Below, piece after piece: positions 1 through 12,675 of a DNA stretch of 64,000 nucleotides. The stretch is from contig CM042694.1 of the NCBI GenBank assembly GCA_023614405.1, positions 91,247,285-91,311,284 on the forward strand, written 5' to 3'. Origin of the DNA: Avena insularis (Eukaryota > Streptophyta > Magnoliopsida > Poales > Poaceae). The first letter of the stretch is position 1. Each line of letters starts with the position of its first letter. The notes beneath the pieces were generated by a model. It made no database searches, was not told where the DNA came from, and worked only from the letters and a program-made list of their open reading frames with translations. Position numbers and translations under genes: made by a program.

Positions 1-1262
1 GACATGTTCCCCCCTTGCCGAAGTGGACTCCATCTAAGGCGTAGGCATTGAGAGCATCATCCAGAACTGCTCGAGTCTAAATACGTGGCTTGCAAAAGCT
101 TTGGGAAAATGTTGATGAGTGTGCAATATTTGTCTCTGCGCAAAACAATTCAAACGGAAATGTGTTGGAAACGAACGATGCAAATCTAAGAAAACATGTT
201 ATGGGTGGCCATCAAATAAGTAATGTACTTACTCAGGAAAGAAAGACAGGAGAAGGTAATCCTTCTTTCTATTCTTCAGCATGAAGTCTTTGAGGCAATC
301 CCTCACGAGTGACCGGTCCCCAGGGTTCAACAAGATCCTTTCACGCATGTAGAAGGGGTCCAATATCACGATGCCCTCTGTTCTCTCTCTCTCTCTCTGG
401 ACCTTCATCGCCATGTTTAGCGAGCATAGGCGGACTAGGGTATAGTCTAGCCATTTACAATGTAACAAATTGAAGATGTCTCCGAACCTCAGGAAGAATA
501 GATCTGCGGGGGGTGTATCGACAAAGCCCTTGCCCTCTGGCACCTTCACCACGAAAACAGGGTGCAACGGATTTTTTTTCCAGAAGTTGAGAGTCTCCAG
601 ATACAGAATACTTGTATGCAGACTCTGCATAAGTGGACTTGCCACTTTTAGCATCCTTGACTCCAGTATCGGCCTACCCGCTATATGCATTTTCCATAGG
701 ACATCCTTGGGTGCATATGGCATGCCGTCTTGAGCCCGGATAGTCGTCCTCGCCACCTTCGGAACCGACTGGATCGCAGCCTTCGACTTCTTACTTCTTT
801 TTCGACCCTTCTTGATCTTTGGCATAGGGACCGCTAACTCCTTACCGGCCACCTGGTGTAGTGTGTTAGGGCTGAAAACAATTCCATGCTAGGCTTGTGG
901 ATCATCGGTGATAGGTGGAGGCGTCTCTTGAGAACCGTCGAAGACCGGATGCTGTGTGCATGTCGCACTGGGTCCAGCTAGATTGTCGCTAGCGCGGATC
1001 AAGGGTCCAATAGAAGGCATGTAAAGGTCATCATCGGCACCAGTGTTGAGGAATGCATCCAGGTTGTCATCTTGCTATCGTCGTGTGGCATATCCACTGG
1101 TGATGGTGGCGGCGATGGCCATGCGACGACCTTGCCATGTCTTATGCTGGTGGCGATGACTGGTGCTGATGGAAGCGGTGATGGCAACGCGTGCTGTGTA
1201 GTTGACAACAAGACAACATAGCTACTTTGGTAGCTGACCTTGCCCTTAACTGACCGCGGCAT
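1..1262 (-). pseudogene. CACTA A ORF2, C-terminal part with Ulp1-like domain
   Basis: This is the second protein of CACTA elements, usually described as Ulp1/C48-protease-like; its role in transposition is unsettled. An open stretch runs 852-229 (207 codons). It starts with a basic KIKKGRKRSKKSK segment and contains the DPFYMRE block that precedes the protease fold. A donor site (CTGA|GTAAGT) ends the exon at 233 and an acceptor (GCGCAG|AGACA) opens the next at 135, giving an intron of about 97 nt. The second exon begins DKYCTLI, where element B has DKYHTLI, so the catalytic His position is Cys here. Frame breaks follow before position 1. Upstream, 999-1262 is a decayed acidic linker. Nearly the same sequence occurs at 62991-64000. 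Confidence 0.75.
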
Positions 1263-1576
1263 CCAGGTTCAAATCCTGGGTGTGTCAGTTTTTATTTTTT
1301 AAAATTTATTTTACTTTACTCCCTCCAATTTAGTACTAGTTTAGAATAAAACTAGTACTAAATATATCTAGATTTTTTTAATGTTTTTAAACATATATTT
1401 TGGATTTTTAAAAATATATTTTACTTAATTCCTTTGATTTAGTACTAGTTTAGTACCCAAGTAATGGATTGACACATGCACACACGGCGCTAGCATTTGA
1501 CATACACACACATGACATACACATATACACACACGACGGTAGCGTTTGACACGCACACACATAATCACGTGGCCCC
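1263..1576. other. AT-rich spacer between A TNP2 and ORF2, with hairpin and CA-rich tract
   Basis: No gene is seen. The segment has a 15-bp perfect inverted repeat (1328-1342 with 1349-1363, 6-nt loop), a second partial copy of the same TTTAGTACTAGTTT motif near 1437, and CA-rich microsatellite tracts at about 1470-1565. A short MITE remnant is possible because CTCCCTCC lies next to the hairpin. Confidence 0.5.
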
Positions 1577-3020
1577 CTAGCGTTTGACAATCTTCTTGCC
1601 CTTCACTATTTTATTGCCCTTCTTCATCGCTGTTGAATAATTTAGCCCGGAAATCTGTTGACTTCTTCTCTTGAACGGACAACCTTTAGCTGGTAGGGTG
1701 GTCGTTCTTCTTCTTGTCGAAGTAGTAGGTATGTCGATGTCCTCTTCCATCTTTTGGTCGCCATAGTTGTCGAAGTCTTGCTCGTTGGCTACTCCATCCA
1801 TCCTGATGATGCTCCTTTTTCCCCTCCACACGATAACACGACTAGGCTTTGTCGGGTCAGTAATGAAAAAACATTGGTCCACTTGGCTAGCCAATACCTG
1901 ACTCATTTTAGCGGTGGCGTTACAAGCGATTTATTGTTTTGGCTTCAAGTATAACCATGGTTGTGGAATATCGATCTTCTTTTTCGACATTCTTGGCCCA
2001 TCTAACACGAAACATTGGCACCTTTTCTCCACAGTAGTCAAGCTCCCATATCTCCTCGATCCTTCCATAGTATCTTTCCTTGACGGAAGTCGACTCGTCC
2101 GTGAAGCATTCCATAGTTACTCCTGAGTTCTGATATTTGATGTTCTTGTCCTTTTCCTAGGTGTAGAATGTGTAGCCGTTGATTTCATACGCCTGGTAGG
2201 TCCTAAGGTTGTGTGCGGGGCCCTGTGACATATTGAATATGAGTTTGTCCTCTTCCATACGAGGACCCTGGGAGGGATTTTCCAGTAGCTTCTCCTCGTA
2301 CCACCGCATGAAGGTGGAGTTGTGCTCTCTTATTATTTCTCCTTGAGTCCTCGTCCGGCCCAGGTCGCTCTACTTCTTCTCAATAAAGATTTTGTCCTCT
2401 ACGCACCAAGGGTCGACCAATTATATGTGTTTTAGCGCAACTAGGTTTGCCCTATCAAAGTCGACGCATCGATCAATGTGGTCGACATGAATAGTGCGGC
2501 GAGCCTTGCCGTGACCACATCCAGCGAGCCTGTTGAGGTGCCTGTTGTTTCCTGCTAGGCTAACAGGGTCCTCGTCGGCGGTGCCTAAATAATTCTGGTA
2601 GAAAGAGATGCACTCATAGGTCAGAAAGCCCTTGGCTATGCTTGCATCTGGACGGGACCTGTTGCGGACGAAGCCTTTGATGATTCCATTCATCCTTTCG
2701 AATGACATCATGTTGTCAAGAAATGTCAGCCCGAGGTGGATGATATCATCCATGACATGGACCAGTAGATGCAATGTCGAAGAATGCGGGCGAGAAGTAA
2801 ATATCGAGCTCGCATAAGATCATCACTATCTCTTCCTATAGCCTTGCAAGCTTCTGGACGCCGATCGACTATCGAGAGATGACGTCGAAAAAATTGCAGA
2901 GGCCAAACAATATCTCATGGACGTGTTTGTCCATTATCCCTCGGATTGCGACGGGAAGTATCTGCGTCATCAGCACGTGACAGTCATGAGAGTTCATCTC
3001 GCTGAACCTCTTCTTTACTG
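1577..3020 (-). pseudogene. CACTA A TNP2 transposase, C-terminal third
   Basis: This is the DNA-cleaving transposase of the En/Spm (CACTA) superfamily. Reading down from 3020 the frame gives VKKRFSEMNSHDCHVLMTQ and LCNFF, a hallmark block of the family, then MNGIIKGFVRNRSRPDASIA (2421-2774, DUF4218-like). Next come EIWELDY and VRWAKN (1920-2114, DUF4216-like) and finally DQCFFITDP with a basic tail ending in KGKKIVKR (1577-1906). Stops and frameshifts separate these blocks. The upstream part of the gene resumes at 18580, on the far side of inserted CACTA B. The segment around 2120-2420 is open only in pieces. Confidence in the family assignment is high; the protein is not functional. Confidence 0.85.
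3018..3020. repeat. target site duplication of CACTA B, left copy (CTG)
   Basis: CTG precedes the B terminus and CCG (18580-18582) follows the other terminus. They differ by one C-to-T change in a CpG, as expected from 5-methylcytosine deamination. Removing B and one copy rejoins the A transposase frame without a gap, compared with the equivalent stretch of B at about 14225-14250. Confidence 0.75.
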
Positions 3021-3520
3021 CACTACTAGGAAACAACCTATAGATAGACAACATATTCAGTGGCGCATATGTGAAACCATGCGCCACAGATAAATATCAG
3101 TGGTGCACCAGAAAATATGCGCCACGGAAACCTAGAAGTTCTGTGATGCATTCTCCACAATATGCGCCACAAAAGATTGGTGGGACCTGCCAGCCGGGGT
3201 GGGTTGATCGAAGTTCTGTGGCGCATAGCGAGATATGCGCCACAGAAGTTGCCTCTTCTGTGGCGCATATTTTATTATGCTCCACAGAACATGGAGGGGG
3301 GGCCCACCACGAAATCTAATACACCCATGTTCTGTGGCGCATGTTGTGATATGCGCCACAAATGTATTCACATGGCGCATATCCAAACATGTGCCCAGAA
3401 CTTGGAAGGAGGGCCCCACATAGAATCCTAATTCACCCACTTACATGGCATATGGACTTATCGCCACGAAGGTCCTTTCTGTGGCGCATTTCCTCCATAT
3501 GCGCCACAGATGAGGGCATC
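3021..3520. repeat. CACTA B left terminal and subterminal repeats
   Basis: About a dozen copies of the 12-mer TCTGTGGCGCAT and its inverse ATGCGCCACAGA occur in both orientations after the terminal repeat, some degenerate (TGCTCCACAGA, GTGGTGCACC). Such blocks are the transposase-binding regions of CACTA elements. Open frames across this block are repeat artefacts. Confidence 0.85.
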
Positions 3521-4009
3521 CAGATCTTATGTTAAAAAGGTGACAAAAGCTAGCTCTTATCTATCCATCACCACCCATTTCACATCTCTTCCTGTCTACC
3601 TCCTCCCAACTCGTCTTCCTCCTCCCTCACACCCCATTTTGCCCATAGTTTCTCCATTTTCTTGTAACTAAACCTACTTTAATCCATAGATTGGTAAGTG
3701 GAAACTTCCCTCCAACTTCTAGCTCTAAAAGTTCCTTACTTTTCTCTCTCACATCTCTATTTGTTTACTAATTTCCTCTCCACCAACTTCTAGATCTATT
3801 TGTCCACACTCTCTCATCGCGCGGTCTCGTCTCGCTATTATTGTGTCTACTAGGTGAGTACTTGGCCATGAACATGTAGGTGAAGCTTGTCACGCGGACG
3901 GTGTGTGTGTGATCCATGGCGAGATGATGCTTGTGTGGTGCATGAATGTTTGCAATGGGAGGAAGTTTTTTGTTGCTTGCTTGTTGTTGTCCTGGCCGGT
4001 GTGGTTGCA
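3521..4009 (+). other. CACTA B 5' leader (probable promoter and 5' UTR of TNP2)
   Basis: A C/T-rich leader (about 3560-3800) lies between the subterminal repeats and the inserted palindrome. It fits a plant 5' UTR for the transposase gene whose coding part resumes at 12676. A GGTGAGTA donor-like site at 3851 suggests a leader intron. No protein is recognisable. Confidence 0.45.
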
Positions 4010-5553
4010 TGCGAAGGAAATATGCCCTAAGAGGCAATAATAAAGTTGTTATTATGTATTCCTTGTATATGATAGATGTTTATTTTGCATGCTATAATTG
4101 TATTGATAGGAAACATCAATGCATGTGTGTTTAATAAACAAAAAAGGGTTCCTAGTTATGCCTCTCTTATAGACTAGCTTGTTGATTAACAAGATGATCA
4201 AGGTTTCCTGATCATGGACATTGGATGTTGTTAATAACAAGGTCACAGCATTTGTGAAATGATGTGATGAACATTCATCTGAAGTATAGCATTACGATCA
4301 AGTCATTATGTTTATATTGCTATAGCATCATACAAAGTAGTCTTAGTCCTTAGACCATGAGATCATGTTAATTGCTAACACCGGAAGAGTATCTTGATAA
4401 CATCAAACATCACTTACACATACTTGAAGTGGCCCGCAAAAGTGGGTTTAGTGCTACTAAGAGGAATTAGTATGGCAGGCTCATGGATCAAGAGTGGAAT
4501 TTAATGTAATCCAGAGTAGCGGATAGATATACTCTAGGCCCTCTAGGTGATATCACATTAAGATAGCTTATGATGAGTGATGTGATCACTAGAATGTTCA
4601 TATCTTGAGGCGAGAAAAGTGCATGTGAGATCAAACTAGTGTTGAAATTACGATGATGAATCTGGACATGCTGTTATATCATGAGACAAAGTTAAATTGC
4701 TGTGAGTTCTCACAATCCAGTCTGTCGTTGAATATAAAATTGATTATGGATCTAGAATTAAACACGATTATTGATGCAGGAGAGTCAATCATACTTGCGT
4801 GTTCTGACCATGGGTGACATAGGGATTTCAGGACACCATTAGGAGCACATATGTTCCCGAATGAAAAGGTTTGCAAAACGAAATGTTTCCTTAGAAAGCA
4901 GAGATTGTTTGATAAGAGCAAGAATTATTTGGTGAAATTACAAAAGTGATTACTGCATGTGATATTGAAATGTTGCAAGGGGTTTGCTGAATGTTTATTA
5001 ATTAAAGTAGTGCTGATTCTGAATAAAATAAATAAAGTTTTATTAATTGAGGAGTTGCATTTGTTTGGTGGAAATTAAATACATGCTGAGTAGGATTTTA
5101 GGAATTGGTATGTTTATGTGGTGGAGGTTCACCACATGAATGAAGGAGGGAGAGTCCCCTCATTATCTTGGCTATGGGAGGAGGTCTCCTCCACTCCTAT
5201 ATAAAGCCCCTCTCTCAAACCACCTCCTGCGTGAAGGATCTCTACCTCTAGATATTCCCCCATGATCTCGGACAGAATGCATTCTGGAAGGGTTTAATTC
5301 TGGGCGGTGGAAGGTTGTGGTGACAGGCGATGACCGAGGCGGATCGCTGCACAATTTACGGTGCTTGGACTGCGATCTTTGAGATCATTGAAAATCATTC
5401 TACATCGACCCGAGTTCCTACTCGTTAACAAAACTCGTTGTCTTGATGCAGTTCTCCATGGATGTATGTCCACGGTGCTCTGTATCTGATAGTCAGATCT
5501 TGGCGTATAGTTCTCCATCGTGAAATTTTTTTGTTTTTCTTATATGCGGACTG
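4010..5553 (+). repeat. copia LTR, left arm
   Basis: It starts TGCGAAGGAAATATGCCC, with 2 extra bases compared with the right copy, and ends just before the primer site. A TATA-like CTATATAAAGCC lies at about 5196-5208. The similarity to Angela/WIS/BARE LTR starts is from memory of the family. Confidence 0.75.
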
Positions 5554-5556
5554 TGA

Positions 5557-5569
5557 TGGTATTAGAGCC
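5557..5569 (+). other. primer-binding site (tRNA-Met type), left arm
   Basis: TGGTATTAGAGCC, one mismatch from the TGGTATCAGAGCC used by copia elements, directly follows the LTR. Confidence 0.75.
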
Positions 5570-8255
5570 CTGAAAATCTGTAAATGGCACCAGCACACCC
5601 TTGGGTAGTACACATGTATATATATAGGCGATGATTATCATGTACTTCCTATATACTTTGGATATTGGTATGGCATAGTGGGATGGGCGGCCCACGGACC
5701 AACCTTACATGTCGCCATTAAGACCCAGTTCCACGACTAACATCTCGACTAGTTTTGCATAAGTGGCTAAGCGAATTATGTCTCTCCTACTATAGTCAAT
5801 ATCTGATTCCATTGCTAATAACTTGGTTATCCTGGTGCCATGGTTCATGTTAAGCCGGTAAGGCAGTTCTTATCCTCAGACCTAAGCCCGTAAAACTTAC
5901 GATTGATAAATTAGAGGCGTCTAGTTTGGTCGTTCTGTTTGGGCTGGTGTCTTGAAATGTGGTATTATTTGTAAGTAGATATGATGAATGCTCTTACAAC
6001 TCACTTAACGTGTAAGTTCCAGGACCTTGACCCTTACACACAGGAATGATAGAGATCATACCACGATGCAAATGATAGAGATCAAATGTATGGACCATGT
6101 CCTCACTTCACACATTAGATGTTATCTATATTTGCTAGTTTGGCGGCTTTTGGTAGCAATATAATAAAATCCCCTCATTTGAATATCAGATAAATGTTCT
6201 TCTTAAGTATACGTTTGTGGATGCGTGTTTGAATAACGTGGTGATCTGTTCTCGACTCCTAAAGCTTTCACATACCTTGGTGTGGTGATTTTACTGTGAA
6301 TCTTCCAAGGTTCTTATGACCAGGCCTGGCAATATGGGACAGCGCAAGGGCGCGATGAAAGGTTAAGCATGAGTCGTATAGTTGATATGGTGCTTTTACA
6401 TATAGATGCTAGCATTGAAGCTACACAACTCACGTGATGGTCGGACTTGGTGTGAGTGGATTTCTAATTCAATGTAATCACCAAAGAGACACGAGGATGT
6501 TGTTTGAGTAGGAGTTCATTAATATTTGATTGAATTAGACTCAATCTACTCATAAACTTAATCTAAATAGATTTGCAATTCTACTTGTAGATGACACCAC
6601 AGCACCAATTTCAGCTATGTTCGCTTGGAGAAGAGAGCTTGCTCGTTGACATGACCACCAACTTGGTATAGTTGAGGATTCTCCTCCTTTCTTTAAAAAC
6701 AATACTTTAATATTTGACGTAACAAATCCCATACGTTTTGAAATGATATATAACTAAATCGGAGGACCACAACAGTTAATTTGGCATCTTTTGTATGAAA
6801 TTGGGCGAACTTGAAAGCGTTTGAAAATGGCAATGCCTTTGATACATAGGAGAATTGAAAATGATTTTCGATACCCATGTTTTGCGTAGAAAGTTATAAT
6901 GATTCTGAAAAAGTTCTTTAGATGCATGATGGAAGGCTTGACTCTGTTAGTGATACGTACTCAAATGTAAAGTCGCCGATAAACTTGTCGCTTGAATAAA
7001 CGATTCCATTGACTTGACATGCATCGTGTTCTCAATCTACGCCACTATTCTGAGCTTCATGATGAACTTCTATTATCGGGCATGAAGAAGTCTCTTCGAA
7101 ATACCTTGATGCTTAGAACTCTGATGATTGGAAGAACATCAAGTGTTGATGATCAATAAGACCACCGGTTTCAGAAGGACAAAGAAGGCAGCGAAGGAAA
7201 AGAAGAGGCGGCCGTCCTGAAAAACCCCAGGCTGTTGAAAATCTGATGCAAGGTTCCCTCTTGCAGAATTTGCTTCCATTAGGAGGCCTTGTTGCCCCAA
7301 AATGTTGCCGTGGACAAGAAGGCGGCAAGGCAAACAAAGGTATATATGATATACATATTTATTGATGTGTACTTAGCTAGTACTCGCGATACTTACTGGT
7401 ATTTAATCTGAATCGATTTGCCTAATACCATATACCTAACTCGGTTCGAGAAATTTGAATAGCGTGACTATGAGGATGGGAGAGTCCCACGTCGAATTCG
7501 TGATGGAATTGAGGGGGTGAAATGCGATCGTAGTCAGACGCGCCTCTCCGCATACCGTTAGGATTAGTTATAAACTGAATAATTGTTATTTGGTACTATG
7601 GTAGAATATTATGCTCCGGTTGTTTGATGCGAAGTGGTTATTAATTTTAAAATGCAGAAAACAACAGTTTGTTGATTTATATAAATAATATCTTTATAGT
7701 CATGCACATGTTGAATGGTTTATTTCTGTTGGATCTAAATGGTAGTATTAGCATATTCATAATGTTGATGCTAAAGATTAAACTTGATAATGATATACTT
7801 CTTGCATATGTGGCAATCTAGGTCATATAGGCGTTAAGCGCGCTGAAGAAGCTCCATTCACGATGGACTTTTGGAATCCTTGATTTTTGAATCATTTGAT
7901 ACATGAAATATGCCTTATGGGCAAGATATTTGACGCTTCGTTTTCGGGTTTCAATGGAGCCGGGTAGCCAGATCTATTGGAAATCATACGCTTGAAGTGT
8001 GTGGACCCAGTAGGTAATAATAATATTGCCGAGGTGGATATCGTTGTTTGTTACTTTCCGCGGATGATTTAGTGAATCTGGGTATCTATTTGATGAAACA
8101 TAAGTCTGAAACCTTTGAGAGGTTCAATGAATTTCAGAATGAAGTGAAAAAATCATCGTAACAGAAAGATCAAATTTCTGAATTAAAATAGTGGAGGAGG
8201 TATCTGAATTCTGAGTTTAGCACACATATGAAGGCGTGGAATAGTTTCGCAACTC
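5570..8255 (+). pseudogene. copia gag and partial integrase, left arm
   Basis: This is decayed copia internal sequence. The clearest part is 7800-8255. There, in broken frames, it matches the GAG-pre-integrase and integrase start: a LGHIGVKR-like segment, then a block around GKM and PF, then HKSETFE and a STHMKA segment. Upstream (5570-7800) only scattered gag-like pieces remain and no long frame is open. It ends inside integrase at the palindrome turn, so protease order, reverse transcriptase and RNase H are absent. Confidence 0.65.
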
Positions 8256-8312
8256 ACGCTTTCTTAGGAACACCACAGCATGATGGTGTCGCCGGGAACT
8301 CTACCTCCGGCG
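8256..8312. other. spacer at the palindrome centre
   Basis: This 57-nt unique segment contains the integrase-like LGTPQHDGVAGN coding stretch. The immediately flanking 40-nt stems (8215-8255 and 8313-8354) are near-perfect inverted repeats. A 93-codon frame crossing it (8228-8509) is an artefact of the junction. Confidence 0.7.
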
Positions 8313-11040
8313 GAGTTGTGAAACTATTCCACGCCTTTCATATGTGTGCTAAACCAGAACTAAGATACTCTCCTCCACGGTCGGACTGCAGTAAATTTGA
8401 TCTTTCCGTTACGATGATTTTTCACTTCATTCTCAAATTCTTTGAACCTTCAAAGGTTTCACTTATGTTTCATCAAATAGATATACCCAACTACTCAAAT
8501 CATCTGTGAAAGTAACAAAATAACGATATCCACCTCGCCGACACACTCATTGGTCCACACACATCAAGACATGTATGATTTCCAATAGATCTCGCCTGCT
8601 CCATTGAACCGAAAACGGCGTTTCAGTCATCTTCGCCCATAAGGCATGGCTCACATGTATCAAATGATTCAAAATCAAGTGATTCCAAAAGTCCATCGTA
8701 ATGGAGTTTCTTCATGCTTAACGCCAATATGACCTAGACGGTGCCACATATATGTAGATATATCATTATCAAGTTTAACTTTTAGCATCAACATTATGAA
8801 TATGCGTAATACTACTATCGAGATCCAATAGAAATAAACCATTCAACATAGGTGCATGACCATAAAAGATATTATTCATATAAATCTAACAACCATTGTT
8901 TTCAGACTTAAATGGATAACCACTTTGCATCAAACACGATCCGGACATAATTTCATGCTCAAGGCACCAAATAACAATTATTTAGGTTTATAATTAATCT
9001 CGATGGCATATGGAGAGGCAGCGTTCCCGACGCATCACATCAACTCTTGATCCATTGTCAATTCGCATCGAGACCTCATCCCTTGCTAGTTGTCGCTTGT
9101 TCCGCAGCCCCTAACCGAAGTTACATATATTAGCAACCGATCTTGTATCAAATACCCAAAAAGCATCGTGAGTACTAGTCAAGTACACATCAATAACATG
9201 TATATCACATATACCTTTTGTTTGCCTTTGTCGACTTCTTGTCTGGCCAAATACTTGGGGCGCTTACGCCCAATGGCCAGTCCTCAGGCAATAGTAGCAC
9301 TCTTGTCGACTTAGGGCTAGCTGGGTTTTTTCAAAGGGCAACAGATTTGCCAATTCTTTCCCGTGTTTGCCTTTCTTGTCCTTCTTGAAGGGTGGTCCTA
9401 CCGATCATCAACACTTGATGTTCTTTCCTAATCTCCACTGCAGCCTTAAGTATCGACAGAAGCTCGAAGAGACTTCTTCATGCCCTGCATATTATAGTTC
9501 ATCACGAAGCTCTTGTAGCTAGGTGGTAGAGATTGATAACACGATGTATGCCTAAGTCAATGGGAATCGTTATTCCAAGGACACAAGCATATCGGCGCAT
9601 CTGCATATTTTGAGTACATGCTCACTAACGGACTGCTTTTCTCCATCATGCAGCTAAAGAACTTTTCTGTAGCATTATAACTCTCTACGGCAAAGATGGG
9701 TATCGAAAATCATTTTCAATTCTCCCATGGTATCAAAAGCATTGCCATTTTCAAACGCTTTCAAGTTCTCGCTCAAGCCCATACTGCACGCCGCAATGAA
9801 CTAAGTTGTGGTCCTCTGACGAGTTATATAGACGCTCTTTTCCTTGTCAGGGCATCGGAGCTGGTGGGGCCTAGCGCGCACCTAGCACATATTGCTTTTG
9901 TGCAAAGAAAGGAGGAGAATCCTCAAATTCATAGCAGCTTGGTGAAGTTACTACCATTCGCAGAAGTTTCTTTCTCCATGAACACATTGAAATTAAAAGC
10001 AGGTGGTGCCATCTACAACAGAATTTGTAAAGTATATTTAGACTAAGTTTATGATAGATTGAGTTTAACTAATCCAAATTACTAATGAACTACCACTCAA
10101 AAACGACATCCCTCGTGTCCTTTTGGTGATTACATGAACCAAATCCACTACACCAAGTCCGATCATCACGTGAGTCGGTGTAGCTTCAAAGGCGAGCATC
10201 TATATGGGCATCATATCAACTATACGACTCATGCTTAACCTTTCGGTCTGTGTTCCGAGGCCATGTCTGTACATGCTAGGCTCACAAGTCGAACCTTAGT
10301 ATTATGTGTAAAACTGTCTTACACCAAGTATGAAAGCGAGAGTTGAAAACACCCATCATCACGTGATGCCTCAAAACACGATCCATAAAACGGTGCATAC
10401 TTAAGGAAGAACACATTTTATCTTGATATCTAAATGAGGGATCATCTTATAATGCTACCAAACGCTAAACTAGCAAAGATAAGATGCTAACATCTAATGT
10501 GTGAAGTGAGGTGATATGGTCCATGCATTTGATCTCTATCATTTGCATCGTGGTATGATCTCTATCATTCCTTTGTGTGTAAGGCCAAGGTCTGTGGAAC
10601 TTACATCGCTAAGTGAGTTGTAAGAGTATCTATCATACATCTACTTACAACAATACCATATCAAAACACTAGCCCAAAGAACGATCTAAACTAGACGCCT
10701 CTAATTTATCAATTGCAAGTTTTACGTGGCTTAGGCTTTCGGAGATAGAACCTGCCTAACCTCATTTAACATGAACTACAACGAGGATAACCAAGTTATT
10801 AGCAACTCGTTGTAAATCGATATTGACTATAGTAGGAGAGATGACACCGCCAGCCACTTATGCAAAACAAGTTGCATGTCACCGTGGAACCGGGTCTCAT
10901 GTACGGCGACATGTAAGGTTGGTCCGGCCGCTCATCCCACTATGCCACCAATATCCAAAGTACATAGAAGATGCAATAACATGATCATGATCGCACATAT
11001 AAACATATGTGTACTACCTGCAAAGCACCCACGCAGATCA
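8313..11040 (-). pseudogene. copia gag and partial integrase, right arm
   Basis: This is the inverted counterpart of 5570-8255 with the same truncated content. The integrase-like part lies at 8395-8800 and gag-like remnants lie at higher coordinates. Insertions, deletions and stops differ from those of the left arm, so the two copies have decayed separately after the palindrome formed. No intact frame is present. Confidence 0.65.
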
Positions 11041-11053
11041 GGCTCGATACCAC
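11041..11053 (-). other. primer-binding site (tRNA-Met type), right arm
   Basis: On the minus strand this reads TGGTATCGAGCC, one deletion from TGGTATCAGAGCC, next to the LTR end, mirroring 5557-5569. Confidence 0.7.
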
Positions 11054-11054
11054 T

Positions 11055-12675
11055 TGGGTCCATGCATAGAAAACAAAAAATTCCTACGGTGTGAACTACA
11101 TGCCAAGATCTATCTACTAGGTAAAAAGCAAACGGTGGACATACATCCATAGAGAACTTAGCCTCAAGACAACGAGCTTTGTTAACAGTAGGAACTCGTG
11201 GTTGATGTAGTCAGACACTTGCCGATCTCAAGATCGTGAGGAAGTCCAGCGCCACAACTCAGCAGCGATCCGCACTGCACACACATGTTCAAGCCACCGG
11301 ACAACCTCCACCTCCTCGCCCAGCGATCCAAATGAAGCAAAGAACTCCTTCCTGCATTTAAATGCCACCGGAACATGTATCTCGCTAATCCGAGACCATG
11401 GGGGAATAATTCTAGAGGGGAGAGATCCTTCACAAGGAGGTGTGAGGATGAAGGAGGAATGGGTGGTTTTATAGGAGGAGGGGTGCCCCTCTCCATGGTC
11501 ATGCATGGGGGTGACCTCACCTCCCCATTCATGTGGTGGTAACTCCTCCACATTAAAATGCCTCTTCACATTCCCTTTTAAAGTCTCCACTTTAAATGCA
11601 TTAAGTTTCTCCAAATTTAATGCTCTCTCATTTAAAAAAACTCTTTTATTAAATTTATTCAGAATTTTGTTAATTACTTTAATTAACAAACATTCACATA
11701 TAGCCCCTTGCAATATTTCAATATCACATGCAGAACCACCTTCGCAATTTCACGAAACAATTTCGTTTCTATTGAAACAATTCGCGCTTTGCAATTCTTT
11801 CGTCTGAAACATATGTGCTCCAAAATGGTGTCCGTAACTCTTAAGTGCACCCTCCGGTTCATGAATAATGCGTACATGATCGAGACCCTTTCTCCCATCA
11901 ATAATCAGCAGCTGGACCTCGAGATCCGCATCGACTCCTACACATTCAATGATGACTCCTCTGATCGTGAGAACCTTTAATGCTTGTAACTAAATCCCTT
12001 TGTCTCTCGATATATTACATGTCCGAGATTCGATCATCGGTATCTCCATACCTAGTTTGATCTCGTTACCGACATTCACTCTTTTCTCGTCCCGTGATAT
12101 AACATTCTAGTGATCACATCACTTGCTTGCAAGCTATCCTAATGTGATATCACCGAGAGGGCCCAGAGTATATCTATCCGTCATCTGGATTGACAAATTC
12201 CACTCTTGATCCATGAGCCTCAACATAACACCTTTGTAGCACTGAACCCATCTTTATAGTCACCCTGTTACGGTGTGACGTTTGATGTTATCAAGATACC
12301 CTTCCGGTGTTAGCAATTAACATGGTCTCATGGTCTAGGGATAAAGATTACTTCGTATGATGTTATAGCAATATAAACATAATGACTTGATCGTAATGCT
12401 ATACTTCGGATGAATGTTCATCACATCATTCCACCAATGGTGTGACCTTGTTATTAACAACATCCAATGTCCATGATCACGAAACCTTGATCATCCTGTT
12501 AATCAACAAGCTAGTCTATAAGAGAGGCATGACTATGAACCCTTTTTGTTTATTAAACACACATGTATTGATGTTTCCTATCAATACAATTATAGCATGC
12601 AAAATAAACATCTATCATATACAAGGAATACATAATAACAACTTTATTATTGCCTCTCAGGGCATATTTCCTTCA
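11055..12675 (-). repeat. copia LTR, right arm (inverted)
   Basis: The minus strand starts TGAAGGAAATATGCCCTGAG at 12675. It is about 96 % identical to the left LTR over the outer 295 bp, counted by eye. A TATA-like TATAAAACC lies at about 11466-11474 on the minus strand. Confidence 0.75.

Larger units (their letters stand above)
4010..12675. mobile_element. 8.7-kb near-palindrome of two truncated copia elements
   Basis: The left arm (4010-8255, plus) and right arm (12675-8313, minus) are inverted copies. Each starts with a copia LTR of the Angela/BARE type (GAAGGAAATATGCCC...), then a tRNA-Met-type primer site, gag remnants, and integrase up to the TPQHDGV block. There they turn around a 57-nt spacer (8256-8312). 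Over the outer 295 bp I count 11 differences between arms (about 4 %); the inner parts are less similar. Outer ends are TG...CA. I see no matching 5-bp target duplication (TTGCA left, AATGG right). No second LTR is present in either copy, so this is not a normal element. Confidence 0.85.

Noticed and set aside
1230..1285. tRNA-like T-arm (CCAGG TTCAAAT CCTGG) on the plus strand
   Set aside because: The B-box is good, but no matching acceptor stem, D-arm or anticodon arm could be placed upstream, so a tRNA gene is not supported.
3038..3440. Several overlapping open frames of 60-100 codons on both strands
   Set aside because: They lie wholly in CACTA subterminal repeats and reflect the repeat unit, not protein selection.
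8228..8509. 93-codon plus-strand frame
   Set aside because: It runs through the palindrome turn: the first part is integrase-like sequence, the rest is the inverse of copia sequence.
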